From IMG/VR virus record IMGVR_UViG_3300031785_000072, positions 1 through 21,025 of that record: a stretch of 21,025 nucleotides of DNA; one strand, 5' to 3'. This DNA comes from a virus. A program made the translations under genes and the position numbers. Shown in pieces: positions 1-6,980 of this stretch. The notes beneath the pieces are model-generated. The model saw nothing but the letters and a program-made list of their open reading frames with translations, was not told the DNA's origin and searched no databases. Position 1 is the first letter of the stretch. The number at the start of each line of letters is the position of its first letter.

Positions 1-658
1 CATCATCTTTTGTTCCAGAGCCTTCAGATGGGTCTATACCACCATCACGTCTAGGAAAATTCATCTCACCACCCATAGCAGCATATGTTATGGGTAGACC
101 ACCTATTTGACCACCAGGACCACCAAATCCAAATGGTCTACGTTCAAACGCTGTTCTTTCATCTTCTTCTTCTTCAGTCAAATTTGCTAATAATTGTGCT
201 ATTAAACCTGCACCTATACCCTCTCCTATTGGACTATTTAAAATTTTAAATAAAGTGTTGTCGCCTTTCATACCTAATCCTTGCAACAATTGAGCAGACA
301 TTGTTTTTGGCTCAACAATATTTTTTACAGCTTCAACACTAGAAGCACCACTAGTTTTATTAGCTAATTGTGATGACAAAGAGGTGGTGGCATCAGGAGA
401 AACATTACTCGCTCGGGGAAACTTGTCTTGTAGTGCTGTTCCTCCAATGCCACCTATTAAAGCAGACCTTAAAGCATCTTTTGGTTTTCCACCCATTGCT
501 AAACTACCAAGACCACTAGCTAAAGCATTTGTAATGAGAGGACTAGAAGCTGCTTTTGTCATACCTAGAGCAGATAAACCTTTTCCTGCTAGCGGCCCGA
601 GAAAATAACTACCTGCTACTGGTAAAACAACTTTTTTTAATATATCGCTTAAACCCAT
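1..658 (-). CDS. Gly-rich phage virion protein, C-terminus cut by window edge
   Basis: An open frame runs from ATG at 658 to the left edge without a stop, giving 219 visible residues. The N-terminus (MGLSDILKKVVLPVAGSYFL) and residues 40-80 are small-residue-rich and hydrophobic (LASGLGSLAMGG, ALIGGIGGTAL), which suggests membrane-active or packing helices. An acidic patch (EEEEDE, 162-167) comes before a Gly/Pro-rich stretch (FGFGGPGGQIGGLP, 176-189) and then the motif MGGEMNFPRRDGGIDP (195-210). From memory, GG(x)M(x)FPRRDGGI followed by a KDD..A.L..GEFV continuation is common in virion proteins of marine phages; the visible end reaches KDD just before the edge. It starts 9 bases after the preceding stop and lies distal to the nozzle gene, where internal or ejected virion proteins are often coded. 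The function is inferred only from context. Confidence 0.8.
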   Translation of the reverse strand, partial: MGLSDILKKVVLPVAGSYFLGPLAGKGLSALGMTKAASSPLITNALASGLGSLAMGGKPKDALRSALIGGIGGTALQDKFPRASNVSPDATTSLSSQLANKTSGASSVEAVKNIVEPKTMSAQLLQGLGMKGDNTLFKILNSPIGEGIGAGLIAQLLANLTEEEEDERTAFERRPFGFGGPGGQIGGLPITYAAMGGEMNFPRRDGGIDPSEGSGTKDD

Positions 659-667
659 GCCTTTATC

Positions 668-991
668 CTAACTTATTTCTAAATAACTTACAACCAAATG
701 TAAACGATTAGCTGTAGCTGCTGTTGCTTTTAATATCTCAGAGTCTTGTAACACTAATGGTTGTGTCAACAATTCAACTGTTGTATTTGCACTAACAGCC
801 TTTACTTTAAACAAACTAAACACTGCACTATCTGTATCTGTAATAGTTAATGTAATTGTATCAGCATTTCCACTATCTTCTGATACAAGCATTGATTTTA
901 TAATATTTGTAGAGCCAACAGGTGTTGTCAACACAGTTGTTGCATTTGTTGTTGTTAAATCTACTTTTGCATTTTTGTATGTATTAGCCAT
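668..991 (-). CDS. Small beta-rich virion protein (107 aa)
   Basis: The frame is open from an ATG at 1006, but the internal ATG at 991 is preferred. There the stop of the upstream 52-residue gene and the start share one base (TAATG), the junction type seen throughout this operon, and the product then begins MANTYKNAKV. The 107-residue protein is rich in Thr, Val and Ser, with alternating beta-strand patterns and no Cys, signal or membrane segment. Its layout (NATTVLTTP...STNIIKSMLVSE...ITLTITDTD...FKVKAVSANTTVEL...LVLQDSEILKATA...LHLVVSYLEI) resembles a small beta-sandwich that is common as an accessory virion protein. The 108-residue protein at 11022-11348 has the same order of strands. No enzyme motif is visible. 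A decoration or tail-associated role is inferred from position only. Confidence 0.8.
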   Translation of the reverse strand: MANTYKNAKVDLTTTNATTVLTTPVGSTNIIKSMLVSEDSGNADTITLTITDTDSAVFSLFKVKAVSANTTVELLTQPLVLQDSEILKATAATANRLHLVVSYLEIS

Positions 992-1149
992 TATCCTGTG
1001 AACCAACCAAATGCTTGTGCGTCATCTTCAACTGTGCTTGTTGATTGTTGAGATATAAACAATTCTAACGCTCTTATCAAATCTTCTACATACTGTCTAT
1101 CAATTTGTTCGGGTGGCTCTGGTAATCTAGGAGGTATAACAACTGACAT
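991..1149 (-). CDS. Small conserved-looking phage protein (52 aa)
   Basis: This 52-codon frame starts at ATG 1149 and ends at TAA 993-991. Its ATG overlaps the stop of the 706-residue nozzle-like gene by one base, and its own stop overlaps the next ATG by one base, so it exactly fills what would otherwise be a gap. The product begins MSVVIPPRLPEPPEQIDRQY, continues as an amphipathic helix (VEDLIRALELFISQQ, 21-35) and ends in QAFGWFTG. A proline-rich start, a short helix and a C-terminal GW are, from memory, features of small proteins found next to nozzle genes in marine podovirus-like genomes. It has no enzyme motif and is too short for a stable catalytic domain. It could be a structural peptide or an assembly factor. 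Real coding is likely because both junctions fit precisely. Confidence 0.75.
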   Translation of the reverse strand: MSVVIPPRLPEPPEQIDRQYVEDLIRALELFISQQSTSTVEDDAQAFGWFTG

Positions 1150-3269
1150 TATCTTCTCCCATCTGGTCTAATGTTAACTCTAGGTGTACCAAGTTTCCAT
1201 TTCATGCCTGTTGCACTTGAGTCTACACGCAAAGCAAATGAACGTCCTCTTGCTCGTAAATTTATTTGATTGGTAAATAATTCTACAGGTGATGTAGCAG
1301 TTCTTGTTGCAGTACCACTAGATGTGTTGCCATAGTCCTCACCAGGTTCATTTCTTGCTTTGATTGTAAAGTTAGCTGCAGGTGTGCTTTGATTAACAGA
1401 ACCTTCAAATGTCAAGTCAGGTATAACTTTTTGTATTAAACTAAATTTATCACCATCACCTATATCCATTGGTGCTGACTCAATAAATGATGTCATGGCA
1501 GAACCATCATCATCATATCCTGTCTCGTGATTAAATAAATAAGATGAACCTGCTGCGATAGGAAATGTTCGGATTCCTCTATCAAGCCAAGCAGTTCTAG
1601 CTAACGTGCCAAAATACCATATTTTTTGACCATAATTATATACAACATACTTATCTATATCGCCTGTACCACCATTGTTAAGTGAGTTTGATTCAGATGG
1701 ATAAAACCATATAACTTCTGAGTATTCAGAATTAACACCTGCAACAACTTTATCTGCTTGTTGACTGTTAAAATCTAAGAATACTTTATCTTTGACAGTA
1801 CAAGGTAAAGTTTGCGTTCCACCAGCATATACATAGAAATTATCTTTACCCATCCAAAATACAAAATCTTGTGTGGCAATTGCTGCTGAAGGTCCAGCAA
1901 TCGTTATATTAGATGATATTTGTTCTATGCCATAATAAAGAGGTGCACCTAAATATCTAAGTGTATGTAAAGAAATATCAGTAAAAACAAGTATTTCACG
2001 TTTTGTTTTAACAGCCTGTACGAACTCAGAACCAGAGCCTATACTTAAAAAACCTGCACTAGTTGTCGCAGATACAGTATAAACAAGTGGATTGTCAAAA
2101 GATGAAAATCTTACTAACAATGGGTCTTGTGTCGTTGTTGCATAAGTATTAGCACCAAAAGCAAATACATGACCTTGATCGCTAACAAGAACTTGTTTTG
2201 CAATTGTTGGTGTGTTTTCTGCTCCTGATAAAGTGCTTATTTCAACGGCTCTTGTTCCTAAACCATTTGTTTTATCCCAACGATAAACTCCACCATCTCT
2301 AGGATTTATAAACAAATCTTCACCAAAATTGTCATGTGACCAAACTCGTAATTCTGTTTCTGTTGCAATAACACCTGCTGCACCCCAAGCAACAAAATCA
2401 TCTGTTGATAAAACATTACCTACAGCAAGACGAACTGTTGCACCATTTGAATGTGTTGTTGCTGTTGTGCCACTATGTCCTCTTGTAACAGTAAGCGTAT
2501 TATCATCTGTCGTAGCCGATACAAGCATTAATTCATCACCAACTAATATAACATCATTGTCTGTTGTTATTCCTGTTTCATCATTAACATCAACACCTGT
2601 CTCACTATTATCTAAATCTTCAGCTAAAGTAGTTGTTAAAGCTCCTGCTGTTGTACCACCCCATGTGCTTGAACCCCAACCTGTACCACCTACTTGAGAG
2701 TTAAGACCTACACTAATTTGATATACGGCATCTGTTCCACTACCACCATTCCCACTGTCTGAAGCATTAGCAGTTACACTAACTGTAATTACATAGTTAT
2801 TAGCATCTGTTACAGATACAATTTGATGTTCTGCATTGAGTATCGCTGCTGTTACATTACCACCTAAACTAACAGCTTGACTAAAAGTTACAAAATCACT
2901 TTCTGCCGCACCATGATTACTCTCTGTAACAGTTATATTTGCAGAGCCATTTGTAGCAGAAAAAGTCGTAGAGTTTGTGGTTGATGAACGAATTGGTGTT
3001 ATGTCATTAAATGTACCACCTTCTTCTATATAGTATTTTAAATGTGTACCAACACCAAGAAAGTTTGATCCATCAAGTGCTAACCAATTATGTAAACGTC
3101 TTGCTGTGCCTTGATAAGTGTTGCTTGTTAACTTTTCCCAACCACCAAACTTTTCTGGATAACCAAAACGAAAACGTATCTTATCACAGTCAACCCAACC
3201 ACCTTCGTTGCTGTACTTTGTAATCTCTCTGTTTATACCTGGTTTAAACTGTAGTTTGGTTAATGGCAT
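1149..3269 (-). CDS. Tail nozzle / P22 gp10-like stabilisation protein
   Basis: A 706-residue protein with the N-terminal signature of phage DNA-stabilisation/nozzle proteins: PGINREITKYSNEGGWVDCD (10-29), followed by KIRFRFGYPEKFGGWEKL. The long beta-rich body (about 290-640) has aromatic, propeller-like segments such as GHVFAFGANTY, LRYLGAPLYYGIEQI and FVFWMGKDNFYVYAGG. This type of protein forms the end of a short tail, below the adaptor ring, and seals packaged DNA. Two modules appear inserted near the N-terminus. One (about 103-168, ANITVTESNHG...NNYVITVSV) also occurs in the protein at 14196-14699. The other (about 209-285) has the pattern VGDELMLV...LTVTRGHSGT. The start overlaps the upstream stop by one base (TAATG). 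In P22 the adaptor and nozzle genes adjoin; here a ~10 kb fibre cassette separates them. The assignment rests on motif recall. Confidence 0.85.
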   Translation of the reverse strand: MPLTKLQFKPGINREITKYSNEGGWVDCDKIRFRFGYPEKFGGWEKLTSNTYQGTARRLHNWLALDGSNFLGVGTHLKYYIEEGGTFNDITPIRSSTTNSTTFSATNGSANITVTESNHGAAESDFVTFSQAVSLGGNVTAAILNAEHQIVSVTDANNYVITVSVTANASDSGNGGSGTDAVYQISVGLNSQVGGTGWGSSTWGGTTAGALTTTLAEDLDNSETGVDVNDETGITTDNDVILVGDELMLVSATTDDNTLTVTRGHSGTTATTHSNGATVRLAVGNVLSTDDFVAWGAAGVIATETELRVWSHDNFGEDLFINPRDGGVYRWDKTNGLGTRAVEISTLSGAENTPTIAKQVLVSDQGHVFAFGANTYATTTQDPLLVRFSSFDNPLVYTVSATTSAGFLSIGSGSEFVQAVKTKREILVFTDISLHTLRYLGAPLYYGIEQISSNITIAGPSAAIATQDFVFWMGKDNFYVYAGGTQTLPCTVKDKVFLDFNSQQADKVVAGVNSEYSEVIWFYPSESNSLNNGGTGDIDKYVVYNYGQKIWYFGTLARTAWLDRGIRTFPIAAGSSYLFNHETGYDDDGSAMTSFIESAPMDIGDGDKFSLIQKVIPDLTFEGSVNQSTPAANFTIKARNEPGEDYGNTSSGTATRTATSPVELFTNQINLRARGRSFALRVDSSATGMKWKLGTPRVNIRPDGRR

Positions 3270-4000
3270 TATGAACCTATTGAACTGTATAAATCAGAAA
3301 AGGATATTGTACCAGATGACGGAACACCAGAATTAACACTCAATGCTCGTGAACCACTGCCACTTGATCCAGTGTTTATAGCTACCTGATTGTATATACA
3401 ACTATAATTAGGAGTTAAAACGAAAGGCATTTTAACTGAAACTCTTACAGCCGAACCTGCTGTTGCACTAAAACTACCTGTTCTTGTAACAGGACCAGCA
3501 CCACTTCCACTAGAACCTAAAACATCATCAACTAAACTATCATCATCAGAAGATGTACCAACATGAAAAGTTCCATTAGTTAATTCATAAGAAAATGTTT
3601 GATAATAGTAAGTTGCAGTATGACTAAATGTTAAATCAAAAACTGTATCTGGTGGAGCAGTACCACTAGTCCAACTTGAATTATAAAAAAATGTATAATT
3701 AGTATAATAATCAGTATAAGAAGGACCACTGGCATGAGCTACACCACCACGCCAATAACCATAATCAGCACCTGTATTTGGACTTGTAGACGTAGCAGTG
3801 TTACCATGATTATATCTTGCACCTGAATAACCATAACCAGTTATAATGTTTGCTACTTCAGAAACAGTTACTGTTGTGTTAACTTCGTCAGGTACTTCAC
3901 TACCACCTCTATACAAGTCACTCATAGATATAGCACCAGATATGCCAAACTCGGTTCGCATATCACTCATACTTATAGTGCCACTACTTGTTAGAGCCAT
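3269..4000 (-). CDS. Tail fibre-like protein with GxISxSDL motifs at both ends
   Basis: A 243-residue, Tyr/Ser/Gly-rich protein. A short motif occurs three times: SSGTISMSDM (5-14), SGAISMSDLY (21-30) and SSGTISFSDLY (228-238). Motifs of this kind (ISMSDLY-RGG-PD) are recurrent at the N-termini of marine phage tail fibre and virion proteins, where they may dock the protein to the particle. The central part (about 55-135) is exceptionally aromatic (ADYGYWRGG, YTDYYTNYTFFYNSSW, ATYYYQTFSYEL). That is compatible with a carbohydrate- or surface-binding tip, but no catalytic motif can be seen. It sits between an S74-terminated fibre and the nozzle gene. Its stop overlaps the nozzle start by one base. 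A fibre or tail-tip role is inferred from composition, motifs and place. Confidence 0.75.
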   Translation of the reverse strand: MALTSSGTISMSDMRTEFGISGAISMSDLYRGGSEVPDEVNTTVTVSEVANIITGYGYSGARYNHGNTATSTSPNTGADYGYWRGGVAHASGPSYTDYYTNYTFFYNSSWTSGTAPPDTVFDLTFSHTATYYYQTFSYELTNGTFHVGTSSDDDSLVDDVLGSSGSGAGPVTRTGSFSATAGSAVRVSVKMPFVLTPNYSCIYNQVAINTGSSGSGSRALSVNSGVPSSGTISFSDLYSSIGS

Positions 4001-4002
4001 AC

Positions 4003-5430
4003 TTAGCCATATCTCTTTAATTTATCAATTTGTTTTTGCTGTTCTTTAATTGCTTCAATTAAAACACCAACTATATTACCATATGCAACAGACTTATACT
4101 CACCATCTGTTACAACCTCTGGTAATACTTTTTCTATCTCTTGAGCAATTACACCAATACCTTTTTCAGCTTGTTTAGTATAAGATACGCCACGCATATT
4201 CATAACTTTATCTAAAGCATTATCTATTGTCTCTATATCTGATTTTAATCTTTCATCTGAGAAAGCTGTAATATCGCCACTAGCAGTAATTGTACCAGTG
4301 TTAGATATATTTCTAAAACCACTAATGTCTTTATTGCTATCAACGATTACTGCTTTTGACGCAGAAACAGTTCCTGCAGTTATACCATCAACTAAATTTA
4401 ATTCTGATGCTGTGGAAGTAACTCCATCTAAGATATTTAATTCAGCAGCAGTGGAAGTTATTGCTGTGCCACCTAATGTTATTGATCCAGAGACATCAAG
4501 ATTACCATTCATATCTATGGTGGTTGCTGTTATATCTATCTCTGTAGGAGATGCTATTAAAAGTGTATCTGAACCACCACTTCGTATGAATTGATCTAAA
4601 TTACTAGCATCATCAAAAAATATACCTCTTGTTGAGTTAAGAAGTAACCCTAAATTATGAACATGAGTCAAGGACACTTCACTGTCAGCACCAAAGTTAA
4701 TTGATTTGCTATCTGTAATAAGATTTAAATCACCCTCATGTGTTAATCTCATCTTTTCTGTTGCAGCTTCAGAACTACCTAACTTAAACACCATGTCTGT
4801 TTGATTGTTATCTGACGCAAAAGCATTATCTGCTTCAGCTACGATAGATGCTGCAACTTCAATAGCATCTGTACCACCACTTTCATTTGGTGCTTGGAAT
4901 TGTAACGCACCAAGAACATCACCATCAACAACTGATGTATCAGATGTCTGTAATGTCAACAAAGCACCATCACCAGTTTTTACTGTTAAATCTTCTGTAA
5001 AAGCATCTGATCCAGTTTCTATTTGTGCAACTGCCGCACCAGACCCTGCACCATCTGCATATACAATAGCAGTCTTACCATTACCCACAGTAACAGTTGC
5101 ACCACTGCCTTGTTTAATTATTATAGACTGACTGCCAGAGGTATTGTTAAATACAAAGTACAGTTTGTCTTGATCGTTAGGTGATATGGTAACAGTGTTT
5201 GTAGAACTTAATGTGCCACCAAAAACTAAAACTTTAAAATGACCATCTGATAAAGCACCATCTGTTGTTGTTAACGTATGTGTTGTACCAGATAATGTGA
5301 TTGCACCTACGCCATTTATAGCTCTGTCAAGAATATCAAAGTTTGTATTGGTTGTTGCACCCCAAGTACCTGCTTGTTCGCCTGTACCAATCTTCTCTAT
5401 GCCATTATTTGCTGTATACGAACTCGCCAT
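4003..5430 (-). CDS. Tail fibre with C-terminal peptidase S74 chaperone
   Basis: A 475-residue modular fibre. The N-terminal region (GIEKIGTGEQAGTWGATTNT, 10-29, then NFDILDRAINGVGAITLSG) is a common particle-proximal module in marine phage fibres. The shaft includes SINFGADSEVSLTH (243-256), a block shared with the fibre at 10036-11010, and the repeated units TAAELNILDGVTS and TASELNLVDGIT (327-351). The C-terminal ~85 residues are a peptidase S74 intramolecular chaperone: FSDERLKSDI (390-399) places Ser391 and Lys396 five residues apart, as in the endosialidase catalytic dyad, followed by GIGVIAQEIEKVLPEVV and a terminal coiled coil. S74 domains trimerise the fibre during folding and then cut themselves off. 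An SD-like GGAGT lies before the ATG. Two genes in this window carry this domain, the other at 8088-9734. Confidence 0.9.
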   Translation of the reverse strand: MASSYTANNGIEKIGTGEQAGTWGATTNTNFDILDRAINGVGAITLSGTTHTLTTTDGALSDGHFKVLVFGGTLSSTNTVTISPNDQDKLYFVFNNTSGSQSIIIKQGSGATVTVGNGKTAIVYADGAGSGAAVAQIETGSDAFTEDLTVKTGDGALLTLQTSDTSVVDGDVLGALQFQAPNESGGTDAIEVAASIVAEADNAFASDNNQTDMVFKLGSSEAATEKMRLTHEGDLNLITDSKSINFGADSEVSLTHVHNLGLLLNSTRGIFFDDASNLDQFIRSGGSDTLLIASPTEIDITATTIDMNGNLDVSGSITLGGTAITSTAAELNILDGVTSTASELNLVDGITAGTVSASKAVIVDSNKDISGFRNISNTGTITASGDITAFSDERLKSDIETIDNALDKVMNMRGVSYTKQAEKGIGVIAQEIEKVLPEVVTDGEYKSVAYGNIVGVLIEAIKEQQKQIDKLKRYG

Positions 5431-5439
5431 CTATAACTC

Positions 5440-5919
5440 CTAATTTGTACTCACATCTGTCCAAGTGTCGCCTGTGTGAGTAATCTCTGTCCAATTATCA
5501 CCTGTATGCGTGATCTCTGTGTAAGTCACAGTAACACTCGGAACAATTTCTGTAAATAATAATTCACCAGTAGCTGTCTGTGTTAAGCTAAAACTTTGTG
5601 TAGAAAATCCTTCTGCTTGGTATGTACCTACTGTTGTTTGATCAATATTAAAGTTTATATCTATTTCTTGATCTGTGCCTTTTACAAAAACAGCAGAAGA
5701 AGTTTTAGTAAAGTTTAAATCCATTGTTGTAACAGGTATGTCAGGTACAACAGCACCTTCTGTTGACTGCTCAAAAACTCCTGATATATCTGCGACACCT
5801 ACCAGTATACCAATACCAGCACTTGCTTTAGAAGCAATGCCACTCATCTCTGCATTACCTTCGAGTATTTTACTTATACTACTAATAGGTGTTTCAGAGA
5901 GGGCGACATGACCTAGCAT
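5440..5919 (-). CDS. Virion/tail-associated protein with C-terminal WTEITHTGD repeats
   Basis: A 159-residue protein starting MLGHVALSETPISSIS, a type of N-terminus (ALSE.PIS) that recurs, from memory, in small tail-region proteins of marine phages. Residues 20-50 are rich in Gly, Ala, Ile and Val. The middle (70-130) alternates as beta strands. The C-terminus is a clean tandem repeat: TEITHTGDNW (134-143), TEITHTGDTW (144-153), then TDVSTN. Exposed Trp/His/Thr repeats of this kind fit a small beta-structured surface, possibly for binding or oligomerisation. There is no recognisable enzyme motif. Its ATG shares one base with the stop of the upstream 67-residue gene, and it ends 9 bases before the S74 fibre start, which suggests co-translation with the fibre. 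A structural role is inferred. Confidence 0.7.
   Translation of the reverse strand: MLGHVALSETPISSISKILEGNAEMSGIASKASAGIGILVGVADISGVFEQSTEGAVVPDIPVTTMDLNFTKTSSAVFVKGTDQEIDINFNIDQTTVGTYQAEGFSTQSFSLTQTATGELLFTEIVPSVTVTYTEITHTGDNWTEITHTGDTWTDVSTN
5461..5520 (-). repeat. Two tandem 30-base units encoding TEITHTGD(N/T)W
   Basis: Two adjacent 30-base units at the end of the 159-residue protein gene encode TEITHTGDNW and TEITHTGDTW. They differ at one residue and at several silent positions, so the duplication is conserved as protein more than as DNA. A degenerate third start (TDVSTN) closes the gene. Confidence 0.8.
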
Positions 5920-6122
5920 TAACTAGCCTTTTTTTCTTCTAATGATTGTATTAACGCACTTGTATAAGAGTTTTTAGCAACACGGATTGGATCAAGTTGA
6001 AACGACAATCGTTCTTCTTCTGCTGTCAAAGCTCTTATTTGTTTTATTAAATACTTTTGTTGATCGGACATAGCATCAATATTGTGATCCTTGCCGTTTA
6101 TATTTATTACGTTATCACTCAT
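5919..6122 (-). CDS. Small conserved phage protein (67 aa), possible fibre helper
   Basis: A 67-residue protein with a short beta start (NVININGKDHNIDAMSDQQK) followed by a long charged helix (YLIKQIRALTAEEERLSFQL and on to IQSLEEKKAS). The pattern (I-NG-ydid-LSd-Qk, then an Arg/Glu helix ending near A..SLE) matches a small conserved protein seen in tail fibre regions of cyanophages and pelagiphages. I recall it as a DUF6447-like family, but I cannot confirm that here. There is no membrane segment or catalytic motif. It overlaps the upstream fibre gene by four bases (ATGA) and the next gene by one base, so it is translationally coupled to both. It may be a fibre chaperone or a small virion component; the sequence does not decide. 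Confidence 0.75.
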   Translation of the reverse strand: MSDNVININGKDHNIDAMSDQQKYLIKQIRALTAEEERLSFQLDPIRVAKNSYTSALIQSLEEKKAS

Positions 6123-6784
6123 CCAGCAATCTCCTGAACTGTTAGCACTGATACAGTTCTTGGGTCATAAAAAGCATTATCTCTATCACTATGTGATCTG
6201 TTAATGTACGCAATAGCACTTGCACTATTAGTTGTTCCTTGATAATCTTTATATTGAATTTTATAAGTTACTTGAGATGTAGTGTTCGGTGAGTCTAATA
6301 TGTTTATTGGAATTGGAGATATATCATACGTATCCCAGCCGTTTGTAGCAGCTGTAGCAGAATAGACTTGTGGTCTGTTACTAGCAGAATCACCTACTGC
6401 TAAAGTTGTGCTATCTCTAACAACTATAATGTAAGACCTAAAATAATTTTCAGCAACATTTACAAAGCCAGTAACTAGCACTTTACTTGACGTTGAAATA
6501 GGAGTTATATCTAGTGTTAATCCAGTATCAGTATAACTGTTTCCTTGTGCAGAACTAGCTCCAGTTAATGTCATTGACAATGTTTGTATTATAGAACCAC
6601 TAGGCATTTTATCTGTACCAATAGTTCCTAACTTACTTGAAGCTATAGCTGCACTCGCATTTACTTCTGTATTTGTCACTGCTCCCGCACCTATCTTTGC
6701 ATTTGTCACAGCGTCATCAGCGACTTTTGCCGTTGTAATAGCGTCATCTCCTATTGCATTTGTACTTAAAGTTGTTATTGCCAT
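6119..6784 (-). CDS. Short tail fibre-like protein with DDAxTxAK repeats
   Basis: A 221-residue protein. Its first ~55 residues are a repeat-based stalk, NAIGDDAITTAKVADDAVTN then AKIGAGAVTNTEV, with the unit (D/G)DA(I/V)T-AK(V/I) recurring about every nine residues; the block SAAIASSKLGTI follows. Such repeats are typical of trimeric phage fibre shafts. The remainder (75-221) is a beta-rich globular domain ending TVSVLTVQEIAG, with NRSHSDRDNAFYDPRT near residue 194. This is a head-like domain common at the tips of marine phage fibres. No S74 domain is present, so it must fold without self-cleavage or use a helper. The start overlaps the upstream stop by one base (TAATG). A receptor-binding role is inferred. 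Confidence 0.8.
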   Translation of the reverse strand: MAITTLSTNAIGDDAITTAKVADDAVTNAKIGAGAVTNTEVNASAAIASSKLGTIGTDKMPSGSIIQTLSMTLTGASSAQGNSYTDTGLTLDITPISTSSKVLVTGFVNVAENYFRSYIIVVRDSTTLAVGDSASNRPQVYSATAATNGWDTYDISPIPINILDSPNTTSQVTYKIQYKDYQGTTNSASAIAYINRSHSDRDNAFYDPRTVSVLTVQEIAG

Positions 6785-6972
6785 TAGTCTGCATCCTCTA
6801 TTGTTAGCTCACCTGCATCAACTTGTCGTTTGATTTCAGCGTAGTGTCTGTTATCTTCGCTTAATGGAACACCCATTTTTTTTCCATCTATTGTGCAATG
6901 AATACAACTTATTGTATTTGTTGTTATATCTTTAAAATATTTTGCATTTGTTATTGTCATTTTTTCATTCAT
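6784..6972 (-). CDS. Small tail-region protein (62 aa), candidate fibre assembly factor
   Basis: A 62-residue protein with a beta-type first half (MTITNAKYFKD...NTISCIHCTIDGKK) and a conserved-looking second half, VPLSEDNRHYAEIKRQVDAG. The pattern VP.d..N.hY.ei...v..G...i is widespread in small proteins beside phage tail fibre genes, where they are often taken as tail fibre assembly proteins. Two Cys residues (SCIHC) are close together, but no second pair completes a zinc site. It lies between two fibre genes. Its own stop overlaps the next ATG by one base, and 8 bases separate it from the upstream fibre stop. A second ATG at codon 5 is possible, but the first has GGAAT at a reasonable distance. 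The function is not proven. Confidence 0.75.
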   Translation of the reverse strand: MNEKMTITNAKYFKDITTNTISCIHCTIDGKKMGVPLSEDNRHYAEIKRQVDAGELTIEDAD

Positions 6973-6980
6973 AATAATTC

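Noticed and set aside
384-608. A 74-codon plus-strand frame at the left end
   Set aside because: The minus strand is open over 1-658 with a convincing virion-type protein, so this is a shadow.
992-1006. Longer start (ATG 1006) for the 107-residue protein
   Set aside because: It would overlap the 52-residue gene by 16 bases and adds MVHRI. The ATG at 991 gives the one-base junction used throughout the operon and the family-like start MANT.
2329-2697. A 122-codon plus-strand frame
   Set aside because: It is antisense to the nozzle-like gene; composition reflects the complement of its Thr/Val/Asp codons.
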